Source of the DNA: Melieria omissa
Lineage: Eukaryota > Arthropoda > Insecta > Diptera > Ulidiidae
Assembly (NCBI GenBank): GCA_963971225.1
Contig: OZ020267.1
Location: forward strand, 70,841,718-70,905,717
Direction of reading: 5' to 3'
Length of the DNA stretch: 64,000 nucleotides
This document shows positions 24,421 to 36,392 of this stretch, piece by piece. Position 1 is the first letter of the stretch; each line of letters begins with the position of its first letter. The position numbers and the translations under genes were made by a program. A model generated the notes under the pieces. That model was given only the letters and a program-made list of their open reading frames with translations, was not told where the DNA came from and made no database searches.

Positions 24421-24729
24421 TTACAAAACTATCATCCATAAACTACCGACAGATGGCTTCTTTACAAAACTATCACCCAAAAACTACCGACAGATGGCGC
24501 TCAAAACAAATTTTGATAACTTTTGTTTTGTTTCGCTCCGAGATATTCCAGATATTTATTGATCAAAAAATCGCTTTTTATAGATTTTAGATATTTTAAA
24601 GATTTAGATTTTAGATTTTTTTAGATTTATTTTAGATATTTTGAAAACTTTTGTTTTGTTTTGCTCCGAGATATTCCAGATATTTATTGATCAAAAAATC
24701 GCTTTTTATAGATTTTAGATATTTTAAAG
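24421..24729 (+). repeat. Two nested direct duplications
   Basis: A 37-bp unit (TTACAAAACTATC ... CCGACAGATGGC) occurs at 24421-24457 and 24462-24498. A second unit of about 84 bp, starting AACTTTTGTTTTGTTT and containing GATATTCCAGATATTTATTG, occurs at 24520-24602 and again at about 24648-24729. Confidence 0.85.
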
Positions 24730-27139
24730 CGCACCTTATTTATTTGGAAAGTTGTTGTATATATTTGAAAATGAAATCTCTTATGTTTTTACAGCTAGTT
24801 AAGCACTGATTCCTGGTTCCTGGATCTTCTGGTATTAGTTTGTTTGGTTCCTTTCTTTGCTTATCAATTTCTTCAGTAACTGAATGCAAATTTCCATAGC
24901 TCCCACCAGACCAACTTATCATACATTTCACTACCACACAAATGAATTTGCTCCGCAAAGTATGCTACCAACTGACTTGATAAACATTTCGCAGAGAATT
25001 GCACAATTTCGATGTTATTTGCAGCATTTTGTATGTGCCAGCGTGCCTTGTGGCCGTTTTCATAATTTCCATGACTTTACCAAGTCTAGTCAATGGGCAA
25101 TTTAAGTGCACAACAACAACATGAACAAACAAACATGTCTGCATGTACACACACATCTACCTATAAAAAAACATTGGTGTACTGTACCTGTTTGGTATTT
25201 TCCAATTGCTCCCCGTTGGGCTATTCGTTGGCTTACGAACAGACAGTGAGGCAGACAACTCGGCAGAAATGGCAAGAAAAGGTCTCTGGTGCATATATTT
25301 TACTATGTATGAGTATGAAGCATAGTTTCAGGCGTTTCAAGGCTTTTACTTTAAAACAATAGAACTTTCTATGGTCAGAAACAGAAGTGCTCATATTTTA
25401 CTTGAGTTACTGAAATAGTATGGAAAAGGTAAACTACATTTATAGATACTAGATGGATCATCTCATATTGTAGAGACTTGTGTACATTTTTGGCGTATTT
25501 CATGCTTGCGTTTGTAAACTAACTTCAATCACATTGATGCTAAAAAAATTTTAAATTATTGTAAAATGTACCACTACTCATTGACAACGTCGAGGACAAA
25601 GAGACATCGCTGCCAAATGTATGGAATTCAGTATAGAATTTACCAAAATTGTGCTTGTAAAGCAGAAAAGACAACACTCACACTTGGACACAGAACCAAC
25701 GAGAGAGAGAAAGAGAGATACAGATACAGAGACAAGTTGCTGCTTTGCATAACGCAGCCCATGCATGCGATGCATGCAAAATACCACAGACAGGACACAC
25801 GACGAGGAGTTTGTATGTTCGAGTGTGTATAAGTGTTGGTGTGTGCACAAAGTGAGTGTTTTAATTGCTTTCCGTGCAGCGCAAAACGAACATTTTTGCC
25901 ACACACACACACATATGTCTACTTGTATGCTTAAATACATAGATCCTTATGTGTGTGTGTGTTTCTATATCAACGTTGGTGTTATGTGCAGAAACGTACA
26001 ACAGCGCTTGGCAAATCCTCTGAACAGTTTCGCCAGCAGTTATTAACGCAATAAAGCCAAATGTACACAGGTCGAAAGAGACGCCGACACAGACAAACAG
26101 ATTCACAGACCAACTCATAGACAGACAGTGCGATAGACTGACATTCAAACGAACCCAGCACACAGCCGCCAAACCATATTTAAAAGTGCACAGCTAAACA
26201 TACATTGAACGAAATGTTGTTGCCTGTCACAGACACAGCAGCAACACTAATAAAAATAACAACAACACCAACAACAAAGCATATTGCGCACACACACACA
26301 CCTCGACAATGACGCATTCATAAATAAATAGCCGAAATAACAGACCAACAACAAAAATGCATTGAAAATGCTGCTGTGAAAACGGAAAATTGCTGTGAAC
26401 TGTTTTCGAAAGCGGTTTAGTTTTTTTTTGGCAAATTCCACACAACATCCGGCACGAACACGCATCGGCATCTGCAGCGGACAATGGCCACGGCACACAG
26501 CACACCGGCTGCGGCTAAGCGGCTGCAGTTGAAGACTGCACTGCCACCACACACCCAAAGCAGCCAGAGCAGCCCACAGGCTCAGGTGGAGCGGCCAGCT
26601 CGCACAGCACACAGCGCCATTTCTCTGCATCGGTATTGAAATTTCCAATTGCGAATTTGATCATTTGTCAGAGCAAAGACTGAAATTGGGTTGTTGCTTG
26701 GTGTGGACTTTTGTTGTAGCTCGAGTATTGGTTGTTGCTATTTGTAATTCCTATGTATGGGTTATTGACACTTTCGAGTTTGACTAACTGAAATTCAGGG
26801 AAGTCGGTCGTCTGTGCTCTTTTTCAATGTTTCGTATTCACTGTGTGAAAGATTTGCTTGCTGTGAATTCTGTGAATTCATTGTTGATCTCATCAGATTT
26901 TGATTGTCATACAAATTCTTAAACCATTGTTGATCCTACAAGCTTTTGGATTTAATAAAAATTAAAAAAATCGCTTCTTGAATTATTTCACTATTTCAAT
27001 CAATTTTGACTGTTCAGTTTTTTGTTCATTATATGTTTTCTGTTCAGTTTTAATTCTTATTTGCATTCGTCTGCTTGAATTCCATTTCCATTTGGTATTT
27101 TTTTATTCCATTCGATTTCATTTCATGCATTTCACTAGA
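24730..27139. other. Unassigned spacer with microsatellites
   Basis: CA/GT tracts lie at 25900-25915, 25950-25965 and 26288-26302. Apart from one possible tiny ORF at 26484, nothing coding is supported. The 26440-26640 part is distinctly more GC-rich than its surroundings. Confidence 0.45.
26484..26639 (+). CDS. Possible 51-residue ORF (uncertain)
   Basis: ATG at 26484 sits in a good fly start context (GGACAATGGCC). An in-frame stop (26418) lies upstream and TGA at 26637 ends the frame. The peptide starts MATAHSTPAAAKRLQLKTAL and is rich in A, S, P and Q. It is the only GC-rich island in several kb, so it could be a small first exon or a short peptide. It could equally be chance, and the antisense strand is open too. 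No domain is recognised. Confidence 0.2.
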   Translation: MATAHSTPAAAKRLQLKTALPPHTQSSQSSPQAQVERPARTAHSAISLHRY

Positions 27140-27510
27140 TTAGACTAGACTAGACTAGACTAGACTAGACTAGACTAGACTAGACTAGACTAGACTAGAC
27201 TAGACTAGACTAGACTAGACTAGACTAGACTAGACTTACACTTAGACTTAGACTTAGACTTAGACTTAGACTTAGACTTAGACTTAGACTTAGACTTAGA
27301 CTTAGACTTAGACTTAGACTTAGACTTAGACTTAGACTTAGACTTAGACTTAGACTTAGACTTAGACTTAGACTTAGACTTAGACTTAGACTTAGACTTA
27401 GACTTAGACTTAGACTTAGACTTAGACTTAGACTTAGACTTAGACTTAGACTTAGACTTAGACTTAGACTTAGACTTGGACTTGGACTTGGACTTAGACT
27501 TAGACTTAGA
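27140..27510 (+). repeat. (TAGAC)n then (TTAGAC)n compound microsatellite
   Basis: A pure pentamer TAGAC runs from about 27142 to 27236 and changes, after ACTTACACTTAGAC, to the hexamer TTAGAC until about 27474. A few TTGGAC units and a return to TTAGAC follow. The minus-strand frame reads as poly(Leu-Ser) and is not a gene. Confidence 0.95.
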
Positions 27511-29011
27511 CTGAGACTCTCTCTGCTGTTCTTCATTGAGAGATCGAACTGAGTTCCTTCGGATTGAGACTGTTGGTTAGTTCCAGAGCAACTAGAGATT
27601 CACAATGAGCCATTTGGGCCATCGAGTGGTAGTCTACACTCTTCCCTTTCTAATCTAACATAATGCAATCTCATCTCTCAATTCAAATCATGTTTCATTA
27701 CCACAAATTACCCCCCACTATACAAATTTCTAACTAATTTTCATATTTAATCGCAACATATCAATTAATGGCACAAAAGATGCCATGTATTGTGTTATTG
27801 TTGTGTTTTATTTGTTGTTTTGTATAGCAAAATCACCACATATGTATAACGAAATCCAATCTTCCGTAAGCACACACAATTAGGCTCCATACACAGTCAG
27901 GGCCCCCACAACCACTTCAGTTGCTTTCTACGCTACCACCACTATCTCTCTTCATCTCTCGTTTTCTCAATCCCCTCTCTCTCTCTATCTAAACATACAC
28001 ACATACTCACTCATTCATATGGCTGGGATGATTGTGTGTTGGCTGTTGCTGTCCATTCTTTGGCTCAAATACTTCTGCAACTGACAGTCGTGGTTTTTCA
28101 ACAAAACGTAGTGTTCACTTCCCTTGCACCCCCTCCCTGTTTCTTTTCACGTTTCTACTTTGACCACTCCGGCTGCTGTTTCCGTTCCTGTCAGATTCCT
28201 ACTAACTCGACGCCAGCTCTATACCGATTTTCGTCGTAATCCGTTTGGACGCTGTAATAGTTCTTCATTCATTGTATGATGTTGTATTGTTGTTGCTATT
28301 GTTGTTGGTTTTATGCTTCTCATGTTTGCTGGCCTCATGGGGCCTGTCTGCACTGTGCATCAGTGCTGGTTCGCTTCAACTGCCAAGCGCCTTATTTGCC
28401 TTGTACTGATTATTGTTGTTATGGTAGTGGTTAGCTCGTGTTTTCTTCTTCTTCTTCTTCTTCTACTTCTTGTTATCGTTGTTGTTGTTGCAGCTGATGT
28501 AAAATTTATTGCACTGCGAAAAAGGATAATGAAAATTGAATTTAAAGATAAACATCAAAAGCAATTTCACTCTAGCGGCAAACGTAGTAGTACAACGACA
28601 ACAACAACAACAACAATAAAAATGCAAACAACAATCGAAAGCAATAATGGGAGTTACAATTGTAGTGTAGGGGACGGAACAGCAGCAACAGCAGCAGACG
28701 CAGTTGTAAAAAGCACAAATGTGCCAGTCACAACCCATACAACAACAACAACAAAAACTATATTAACTCTAACATAAAGCAGATAGATAACACAGTAGAT
28801 AACGCTACCGACATACATACATACTTGCTGACTTACTTACTTGTTGTTGTATTAGTAATAGTAGTTGTTGTTGTAATTTTTTACTACTACTGTAATATTA
28901 TACAAAAATTGGAAATCGAAGATGACATTAGGAAATGAAACCAGTGCAAGATTTATAATAAGATTGTTATGTTGTTGTTGTGTTTGTTGCTTCACTTGTG
29001 AATGCTCTTAC

Positions 29012-29050
<39 letters not shown>

Positions 29051-29756
29051 GTCATTGTATACCGCACATGTGTGAAATTTCAATTTGTATTTGTGTAGGC
29101 AAATCGCATTTGGATGCCATTTTGGTTGGCGATTTTATTTTTTTTTTGGTCGTATTTTATTTCTTGTTTAGCTAAAACGAGGGTTGAAAAAGGAACCTAA
29201 AACGTGCAGCAAACCGTAACGCTTCCTTATATTTTTCTTTTGCATCAAATTCAAATGGAAATGAAAATATGTGGCATTGCTTTCCGGACACTTTTGTGCA
29301 GTTGTCGAGCGTGCGATTTCCCTCAAATAAAATGACTTAAATCCCTTCAAGTGTGTAATTTGTTTTTGTATTTTCTATGGTGACATGTTAAGCTGCAATA
29401 AATCTAAAGCCGTTTGATTGAGTGGTTCGTTCAGCTAAGATGGTCAAGTTTAAGGATCTTTATAGCCACATTTCAATAGTCGAAAAGCAACAAATTTGGA
29501 TTAAGAAATTCCTATTCCCTTTTTACTTTTTATATAACTTTTTTTTTAAATAATTTCAATATAATAGATTTTAAATACAAAGGTTTATTAACTAATAAAA
29601 AATTAAAAATTTGGTGATTTTGAATTGCCAAAAATTGTGTACCAAATTATTCTGTGTAATCCACTTTCAATGCTCCAACAAAAAATTTTTTTAAATAATA
29701 TTTTGTTAACAAATGTCTTCATGAATTGAATTTTTAGTAGTTCTAGGAATCAATAG
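27511..29756. other. Unassigned spacer with triplet microsatellites
   Basis: (TTC)n at 28443-28468, AAC-rich tract at 28595-28615, (GTT)n at 29010-29050. The mirrored triplet runs generate short shadow ORFs on both strands. No gene supported. Confidence 0.5.
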
Positions 29757-31200
29757 GCTTTGATTTGATTTGATTTGATTTGATTTGATTTGATTTGATT
29801 TGATTTGATTTGATTTGATTTGATTTGATTTGATTTGATTTGATTTGATTTGATTTGATTTGATTTGATTTGATTTGATTTGATTTGATTTGATTTGGTT
29901 TGGTTTGATTTGATTTGATTTGATTTGATTTGATTTGATTTGATTTGATTTGATTTGATTTGATTTGATTTGATTTGATTTGGTTTGATTTGATTTGATT
30001 TGATTTGATTTGATTTGATTTGATTTGATTTGATTTGATTTGATTTAATGTGATGTGATTTGATTTGATTTGATTTGATTTGATTTGATTTGATTTGATT
30101 TGGTTTGATTTGATTTGATTTGATTTGATTTGATTTGATTTGATTTGATTTGATTTGATTTGATTTGATTTGATTTGATTTGATTTAATGTGATGTGATT
30201 TGATTTGATTTGATTTGATTTGATTTGATTTGATTTGATTTGATGTGATGTGATGTGATGTGATATGATATGATATGATATGATATGATATGATATGATA
30301 TGATATGATATGATATGATATGATATGATATGATATGATATGATATGATATGATATGATATGATATGATATGATATGATATGATATGATATGATATGATA
30401 TGATATGATATGATATGATATGATATGATATGATATGATATGATATGATATGATATGATATGATATGATATGATATGATATGATATGATATGATATATGA
30501 TATGATATGATATATGATATGATATGATATGATATGATATGATATGATATGATATGATATGATATGATATGATATGATATGATATGATATGATATGATAT
30601 GATATGATATGATATGATATGATATGATATGATATGATATGATATGATATGATATGATATGATATGATATGATATGATATGATATGATATGATATGATAT
30701 GATATGATATGATATGATATGATATGATATGATATGATATGATATGATATGATATGATATGATATGATATGATATGATATGATATGATATGATATGATAT
30801 GATATGATATGATATGATATGATATGATATGATATGATATGATATGATATGATATGATATGATATGATATGATATGATATGATATGATATGATATGATAT
30901 GATATGATATGATATGATATGATATGATATGATATGATATGATATGATATGATATGATATGATATGATATGATATGATGTGATGTTACCGATGTGATGTG
31001 ATGAGATGAAATGTGGTGTGATGTGATGTGATGTGGTGTGGTGTGGTGTGGTGTGCTGTGATGTGATATGATATGATGTGATGTGATGTGATGTGATGTG
31101 ATGTGATGTGATGTGATGTGATGTGATGTGATGTGATGTGATGTGATGTGATGTGGTGTGGTGTGGTGTAATGTGATGTAATTTGATGTGACCGATGTGA
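29757..31200 (+). repeat. Long pentanucleotide array in successive variant blocks
   Basis: There are about 1.4 kb of 5-bp units. GATTT runs from 29757 to about 30243 with occasional GGTTT and AATGT. A few GATGT follow, then GATAT from about 30262 to 30975 with two phase slips near 30494 and 30512. After that come GATGT and GGTGT blocks to about 31200. A 386-codon minus-strand open frame is only the translated repeat. Confidence 0.97.
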
Positions 31201-31645
31201 TGCAATATGTGATACTTGGCTTTACTTCTTTAGACTTGATTTGATTTAAGTTGATGTGATTTGACTTAAATTAAATTGAGTTGACTTGAGTTGACTTCGC
31301 TGGAGACGATTTATTTAAAATTGATTTGATTTGCTTTATTATAACTTGATGTGATTTGACTTGAGTTGAATTGAGTTGATTTGACTTGATTTGATTTGAC
31401 TTGATTTACTTAAGTTGATTTTACTTGACGTGATTTGATTTTATTTCACTTGTCTTGATGTGATTTGATTTGACTTGATGGGATTTCTTTTGTTTTGCTT
31501 CGATTAACCTTAACTTGATTTGATTTTATTTAGTTTGAATTGACTTTACTTGATTTTACTTGAGTTGATTTAAATTAACTTGATTTTGCTGGAGTTAACT
31601 TGACTAAACTTAAGTTGATTTAACGTGATTTGACTTAGTGATATG
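31201..31645 (+). repeat. Degenerate TTGATTTGACTTGA-type flank
   Basis: Diverged penta- and decanucleotide units (GATTT, GACTT, GAGTT) continue the preceding array with heavy drift; this looks like the ageing edge of the same microsatellite. Confidence 0.75.
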
Positions 31646-31751
31646 TAATTTTATTTTATTTCATTTTATTTTATTTTATCTTATTTTATTTTATTTTATT
31701 TTATTTTATTTTATTTTATTTTATTTTATTTTATTTTATTTTATTTTATTT
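31646..31751 (+). repeat. (TTTTA)n microsatellite
   Basis: About twenty TTTTA pentamers with a few early variants. Confidence 0.95.
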
Positions 31752-31798
31752 CCTTCGAAAAATGCTACTTATACGAACTAATAAATTATTAGTGTTTT

Positions 31799-31836
31799 CT
31801 AACAACTGCTTTCTTCTCTCTCTTTTCAGGTAAGTG
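31799..31836 (+). promoter_or_regulatory. Candidate recursive splice site (ratchet point)
   Basis: A branch-point consensus CTAAC (31799-31803) is followed by a polypyrimidine tract and TTTTCAG, with the acceptor AG ending at 31829. Directly abutting it is GTAAGTG, a perfect donor (31830-31836). The branch A to AG distance is 27 bases. A juxtaposed acceptor and donor with no exon between is the defining sequence of recursive splice sites in long fly introns. It implies a + strand host gene whose intron covers this part of the window. It could be chance, but every element fits. Confidence 0.6.
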
Positions 31837-34465
31837 AGCGCTAAATAATTTAAACAGTTTCACTACTAGACCAAAGCTACGCGTAAGTAAACAACACACA
31901 CACACACACAAACCGAACAGTGTCTGACTGCCGAAAATCCCCCAATTACACAAACCTGTGCATACACCGAAAAGAGTAAATGCAATAAATACGAATTCAG
32001 TTTGGGGTAAATTTCAGCAACGGCAGCTCTCTTAGTTAATCTTAAATTCGCGCTAAATTCGCCGAGTTTACACATTTGAAATCGTTGGCTGCTGCACACA
32101 CGAGCATGAAAATGTGCACAGCAACTCTTTCGCTTTCAAAGTGCTGTGAAATTTTCTTACTTTTTACGCTTCACCCACGTTGGCAGTGCATGTTCACCGG
32201 TCACAATGTGCCGCAAAAGTGCTTCCATTTTTAATGTTACTCATACGCACACATGCACACATTTATGTATGTATGTGTATAGTAGAACGGATCCGAAGTG
32301 CAAATACCTAGAGGTAGTTATATACATAAGTATGTGAGTTTATATGTATGTTTTCATCCCAAAAACACTAACCACTAAATCGTTTGTTGTATTTTCACGC
32401 TTCGTCTAACTTTAATGAAGTTTTTCGTAGCCGCCCCAAAAAAAATTGGGCAACCTCTGGCTATGGCTGTGCGGCAAAAACTGAATTGTCTCGTACAAAC
32501 ATATAAAAATATATATGTATATGTATATGGACATTTGTTCTATGTACAGAGGATAAAAATAAATGAAATTTTTTACTATTTTGACTATTATTTTGAATAT
32601 TAATAAATCAAATAAAAATAATGTAAAAATAAATAAAATAAAATAAAATAAAATAAAATAAAATAAAATAAAATAAAATAAAATAAAATAAAATAAAGTC
32701 AAATGCAATAAAGGCAAATAAAAGAAATAAAATAAAATTATTTAAAATTATTTAAAATAAACAATTTTGTCTATAAACAAACTTATTTCTGTTTGGCTTA
32801 CATGAGGCAGAACTCTTTATCTACTAAAAAACAATGTTTGTCAGTCCTAATAAATTGTTCATTCACTGTACCCAGAGGGCAGCAAATGCTTAGTTGAGAA
32901 GAACCAAAAGGGATTATTTAAAGCGATCCAACGAAGCGTATAAGTGTAGCCATTTTAACGAGCCGCACAAAGCGTAAACAGCTGTCGCGCCTAAAAGCAC
33001 ACTTTTACTTCAGTTGATTTCTATTGCAATTCAATTGTCTGCGTTTCACATACGCTCACCGCTTGAGTGAATGCTTGTGAGCGAATGTATTTCCCATGTT
33101 TGTGGAAAATAATTTTTTTTTTATATTTTGGCATTTTTCCACTTTCAATTCAACCGCAGAGCTTCTACGAGTCACTACTTGTACGTTCATTCCTTTGATT
33201 GTTCGTCTGCAACAATTTTCCGATTGTGTGCCTTATGGCCGGCAGCTTTCAAATCTTTTCATTTCACACTCAAAATTATAGTGTCCGTGTGTGTGTGTGT
33301 GTGTTGTGTAAATCTTTCTAAAGCTGAAAATTGTCTCAGTGTGTTGTTTCCTTTTCAACTTTTTTTTCTCAACTTTTCTATTCTATTTTGGGACTTTAAT
33401 TCTAAGCTCAGCTTACAACACTCTTATATGTTATTTATCCCGTTCTATGTGTGTGTGTGATTGTGTTGCAAAAGGTAGCAACGATTTGCCTTAATGCCGC
33501 ATATTATAGTAGAGCAACCAACATTTGCTGCTTATTTTAGGTATTCATTATATTTGTATTCATTTTGTGCGGCTGAAAAGGGTTGCGACGCTATTCTTAA
33601 GTCATTTTCTCTTCTCTACTCTTTAGTAAACTTCATAAATAATTTTCAAATATCGTTGCCACTGACAGGCCACTGCACAGCCCACTCACTGACGCCTCTC
33701 AAATTTTCAACGCTGACCTTTGTACATGAAGAGAATTCAATTTGCCACGCGGCAAACGCCATTTTAGTGCGCCTAACTTAATGTAGACATGTGTGTGTGT
33801 GCGTGCATGTATGTGCTTGTGGTTCCTTTATGTGTGACGAGTATGTGCTTCCAACTGCTCGTAAATTCTGGGCAGTTGCTTTGTGCTGCTTATGGTAAGA
33901 TTTATTCAATTTTCAGCGCCAAATTTATGGCGGAAATGAAACAATTTTACAATATGGCCGCACATTTTGTATCGTTGCCTCGACAGCATTTAGCGCGAGA
34001 AGTGAGCAGAGATTGTTTGAGGTGTCTGACAGAGTGCAGAGAACCACTAACTCGCCAAGTGAGAGACATGGATTATGATGGATTAAGATTTAGTGCCAAC
34101 TGCGAGTCTTAGCTGATATTTGACTTGCAAATTAAAATTCAGAAATAGTGGAAAACGCAGAGCGGTGGTGACAGGCTTTGATAAAGTAGCTGTCGCTCGA
34201 GTAGTTGGGCAAGTTAATTGATGCGTGTGAGATGTTAATTGAATTTGTTAATTTTAATTAAAATTGGTTTTGGTTCCTACCACGTTTTGCTTGTTGGATG
34301 TTGATTGCAGTGAAGAGAGAAACCAAATTGTTATATGCTCACGCCGAAATTAATTAAGTTTATTTCAAACATATGAATTTTAAACATATTATTCTATGGA
34401 TCGAACAATGCAGACATTTATCGATCAAGTATGGAAAACCATATTCACTCAAGTTTTGCAAGTTT
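31837..34465. other. Unassigned spacer
   Basis: CA tract at 31897-31912, an (AAATA)n microsatellite at 32631-32697, GT tract at 33284-33306. Several short frames on both strands have no recognisable content. If the ratchet site is real this is intron. Confidence 0.5.
32631..32697 (+). repeat. (AAATA)n microsatellite
   Basis: About a dozen near-perfect pentamers; the complement of the TTTTA-type array at 31646. Confidence 0.95.
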
Positions 34466-35455
34466 GAAGTCAATTTTATCACACAACACTGTATGGGCGG
34501 TGCCATTCCCCTCCTATGCAATGCCAAATCCATTCCTCCAGTCGACTTATAGTTCCAAGGTTACGCGGAAACTTTGAATCACAAAAAATTTGCCACGCCC
34601 CTTGTCTAACGCCTATTAAATTTTACCAGTAAAATGACACATCTATGGGGCGACGATATACAAAAAATCAAGTCTATGCGACTTATGATTCCGATTAAAC
34701 ATTTGGGTTGTATGAGCGGTGCCACACCCTCTCGTTCAATACCCGCCCCATTCCTTCTATCGAAGGGAAGGACGAAATCGTAAGTTTGTGCCCAATGTCC
34801 CTGATGTGTGACCTGTAGTTCCAAAGTTATTCAAAACATTTGGGTCGCTTCAAAAGTGCCACGCCCCTTGTGCAACGCTCGTGAAATTCTACCAGTGAAA
34901 CGAAACACCTAAACGATGGACCTGTCTTCTTCTTGACTGGCACGACAGCCCGATTACGAGACTAAGGCCTAGCTACCCGCAACCATCCATGTTGATGGAA
35001 GGGACCTTCAGTTTTATGCCAATTCCGAACGGCGAGTTGGGAGCTTTTTCATAGGCAATTTTACTCTCAGAGGTTTGCCATTTCCTGGAGAGGACGACAG
35101 CCGCCGAACGAAAAATTTTTTTTTCTTTTTTTTCAGTGTTAGCAGCAACGGAGTCTTGAACCTGGGTTCGAGCGTCGCATTTTACTCGCTGCCCAACGCA
35201 CTTGCCAGCTGAGCTACGGCGGCTGGACCTGTACTAAATTTAAATGCTGTCCCACCTGTAATTCCGACGATATTCTATATTACAAATTTTGGTTATATGG
35301 GAGGTGCCATGCCCACCTGTGGTTTACCTGGATTTGGTCAGGACGAACATTCCGTGAAAGATTCAGCGCAATCTAACTTCTAATTTTGTGAGTTTTAGTG
35401 TCGTGTGACCAACAAATAAACAAACAGACATTCATTTCTATATATATAAATCTGA
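34466..35455. repeat. GTGCCACGCCCCTT-type non-coding repeat, split by a SINE
   Basis: Related phrases recur: GCGGTGCCATTCCCCTCC (34498), GCCACGCCCCTTGTCTAACG (34595), GCGGTGCCACACCCTCTCG (34717), GTGCCACGCCCCTTGTGCAA (34854) and GGTGCCATGCCCACC (35300). The pieces TTTTACCAGT and TAGTTCCAAGGTTA recur too. This is a diverged repeat of roughly 240-bp dimers. It resumes after the SINE insertion at 34926-35223. Confidence 0.65.
34926..35223 (-). mobile_element. SINE family 2, complete copy with 9-bp target duplication
   Basis: The minus strand begins GCCGCCGTAGCTCAGCTGG. Its tRNA-like A box TAGCTCAGCTGG (complement of 35205-35216) is followed by a B-box-like GGTTCAAGACT (from 35162 down). It ends in a short GAAGAAG tail at 34926-34935. 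The 298-bp body is flanked by the exact direct repeat TGGACCTGT at 34917-34925 and 35224-35232. Removing it rejoins the host repeat sequence. The internal promoter, tail and duplication together identify a SINE inserted by LINE machinery. It is not a functional tRNA because the arms do not form a cloverleaf. Confidence 0.88.
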
Positions 35456-35469
35456 AGATATAACATTTA

Positions 35470-35860
35470 GGGACTTTATGGGTAGGTAGGTAAGAATAAC
35501 TGCCTCAAGGCCAGAGCCCAATTAGGCCTCAAAGGCCCATTGTGTTACTAAAATCAATCGAACTTAAGTTCGCTCACTCATTGAACCATTTCAACCTCCT
35601 AACGGAGCTATGGAGCAAAGTGGGCTATGAATTTATAACCTGGATCTTCTAAATTGTTGCAGACTGAGTGCAAAGAAGGTAAACTGCATTTTCATTAGAG
35701 AGCAATACCAACCTTCTTGCTAATTGTCCTTGATTGAACTGTAAATAGTTCTATAGGCAAAATTCTCTAGATTGTTGAAGAAGAAGTTGCTCTGGTGAAT
35801 CCTTCTTTTTCTAGTTAATGCAGACCAAGTGCATGTAAGGTGAACTGCATTTACCTTTTC
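35470..35860 (-). mobile_element. Probable LINE 3' end fragment plus a 160-bp duplication
   Basis: GGTAGGTAGGTAAG followed by CTGCCTCAAGGCCAGAGCC and GGCCCATTGTG resembles the 3' untranslated region of LINE 1 read on the same strand (4909-5010: GGATGGATGG, ACCTCAAGCACTCAGGCTC, GCCCATTGTA). This suggests a related LINE tail. A GCAGAC...AAGGTAAACTGCATTT segment at 35661 recurs at 35825, a ~160-bp direct duplication. Confidence 0.45.
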
Positions 35861-36079
35861 TTCCTCGTCCACACAGCTTTCAGTGAAGTCATTAAAAAAC
35901 AAATCCAACCTTCTTCTGTGCCTGAAAGAGAGTATCCAGAAGAAAGTATCCAAAGTAGTATCCAAAGTAGTATCCAGAAAACTCCTCATGTTAAAGAAGA
36001 ATGTCTTCACATCATCGTTAGTCAGGTATCCACACTGGTCTCTCCTAACTCAAATATTATTTCAATTTAATATAGATTA

Positions 36080-36256
36080 CCTCTTTGGATGTCTGCATGA
36101 GCTGCAATCAAGCACCAGAAACTTCTATGCATGTTCTCTGTGATTGTCCCGCGCTCAGCTTGAAAAGATTTTTTCATTTAAGGGCGGCAATTTTGGCTTC
36201 GAACTTGGCATCGCCAAGGCTCCTCTTTAGTTTATGGCATAGTTACTTAAAACTTT
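36080..36256 (+). pseudogene. LINE 3: C-terminal knuckle fragment
   Basis: A 61-residue open frame carries C-M-S-C...ETSMHVLCDCPALSLKR, the same C-x2-C...H-x4-C C-terminal motif seen in LINE 1 (5070-5648) and LINE 2 (50824-51027), here on the + strand. No RNase H or reverse transcriptase precedes it. The fragment ends against SINE family 1 copy b. Confidence 0.65.
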
Positions 36257-36257
36257 G

Positions 36258-36392
36258 CCTGCCTCGATAGTCCAGCGGGTAGCGCGCTGGCTTCTCGTAC
36301 CAGAGGCCCTAGGTTCGATTCCTAGCTCGGGCTGTTGAACCACTCATCTACACCTATCGCTGTCCACTTGAAGCAAATGAGGATGAGCTCTT
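36258..36392 (+). mobile_element. SINE family 1, copy b
   Basis: This is the best-preserved head of the family. CTCGATAGTCCAGCGGGTAG holds the A box, and the B box GGTTCGATTCC is at 36312-36322, spaced as in tRNA genes. The tRNA-unrelated body follows (CATCTACACCTATCGC...GAAGCAAATGAGGATGAG). The head resembles a tRNA but its downstream part does not fold as one. It lies directly after LINE 3. Confidence 0.85.

Noticed and set aside
27225..27536. 103-codon Leu-Ser repeat frame on the minus strand
   Set aside because: A translated TTAGAC microsatellite.
30045..31205. 386-codon open frame on the minus strand (repeated HIISY)
   Set aside because: It is the translation of the GATAT/GATGT pentanucleotide array, which lacks stops by composition; no start context, no complexity.
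36258..36335. Functional tRNA gene
   Set aside because: A and B boxes are good, but the acceptor and anticodon arms do not pair and three related copies carry the same non-tRNA body, so it is a SINE head. The same reasoning applies at 13680, 35150 and 60366.
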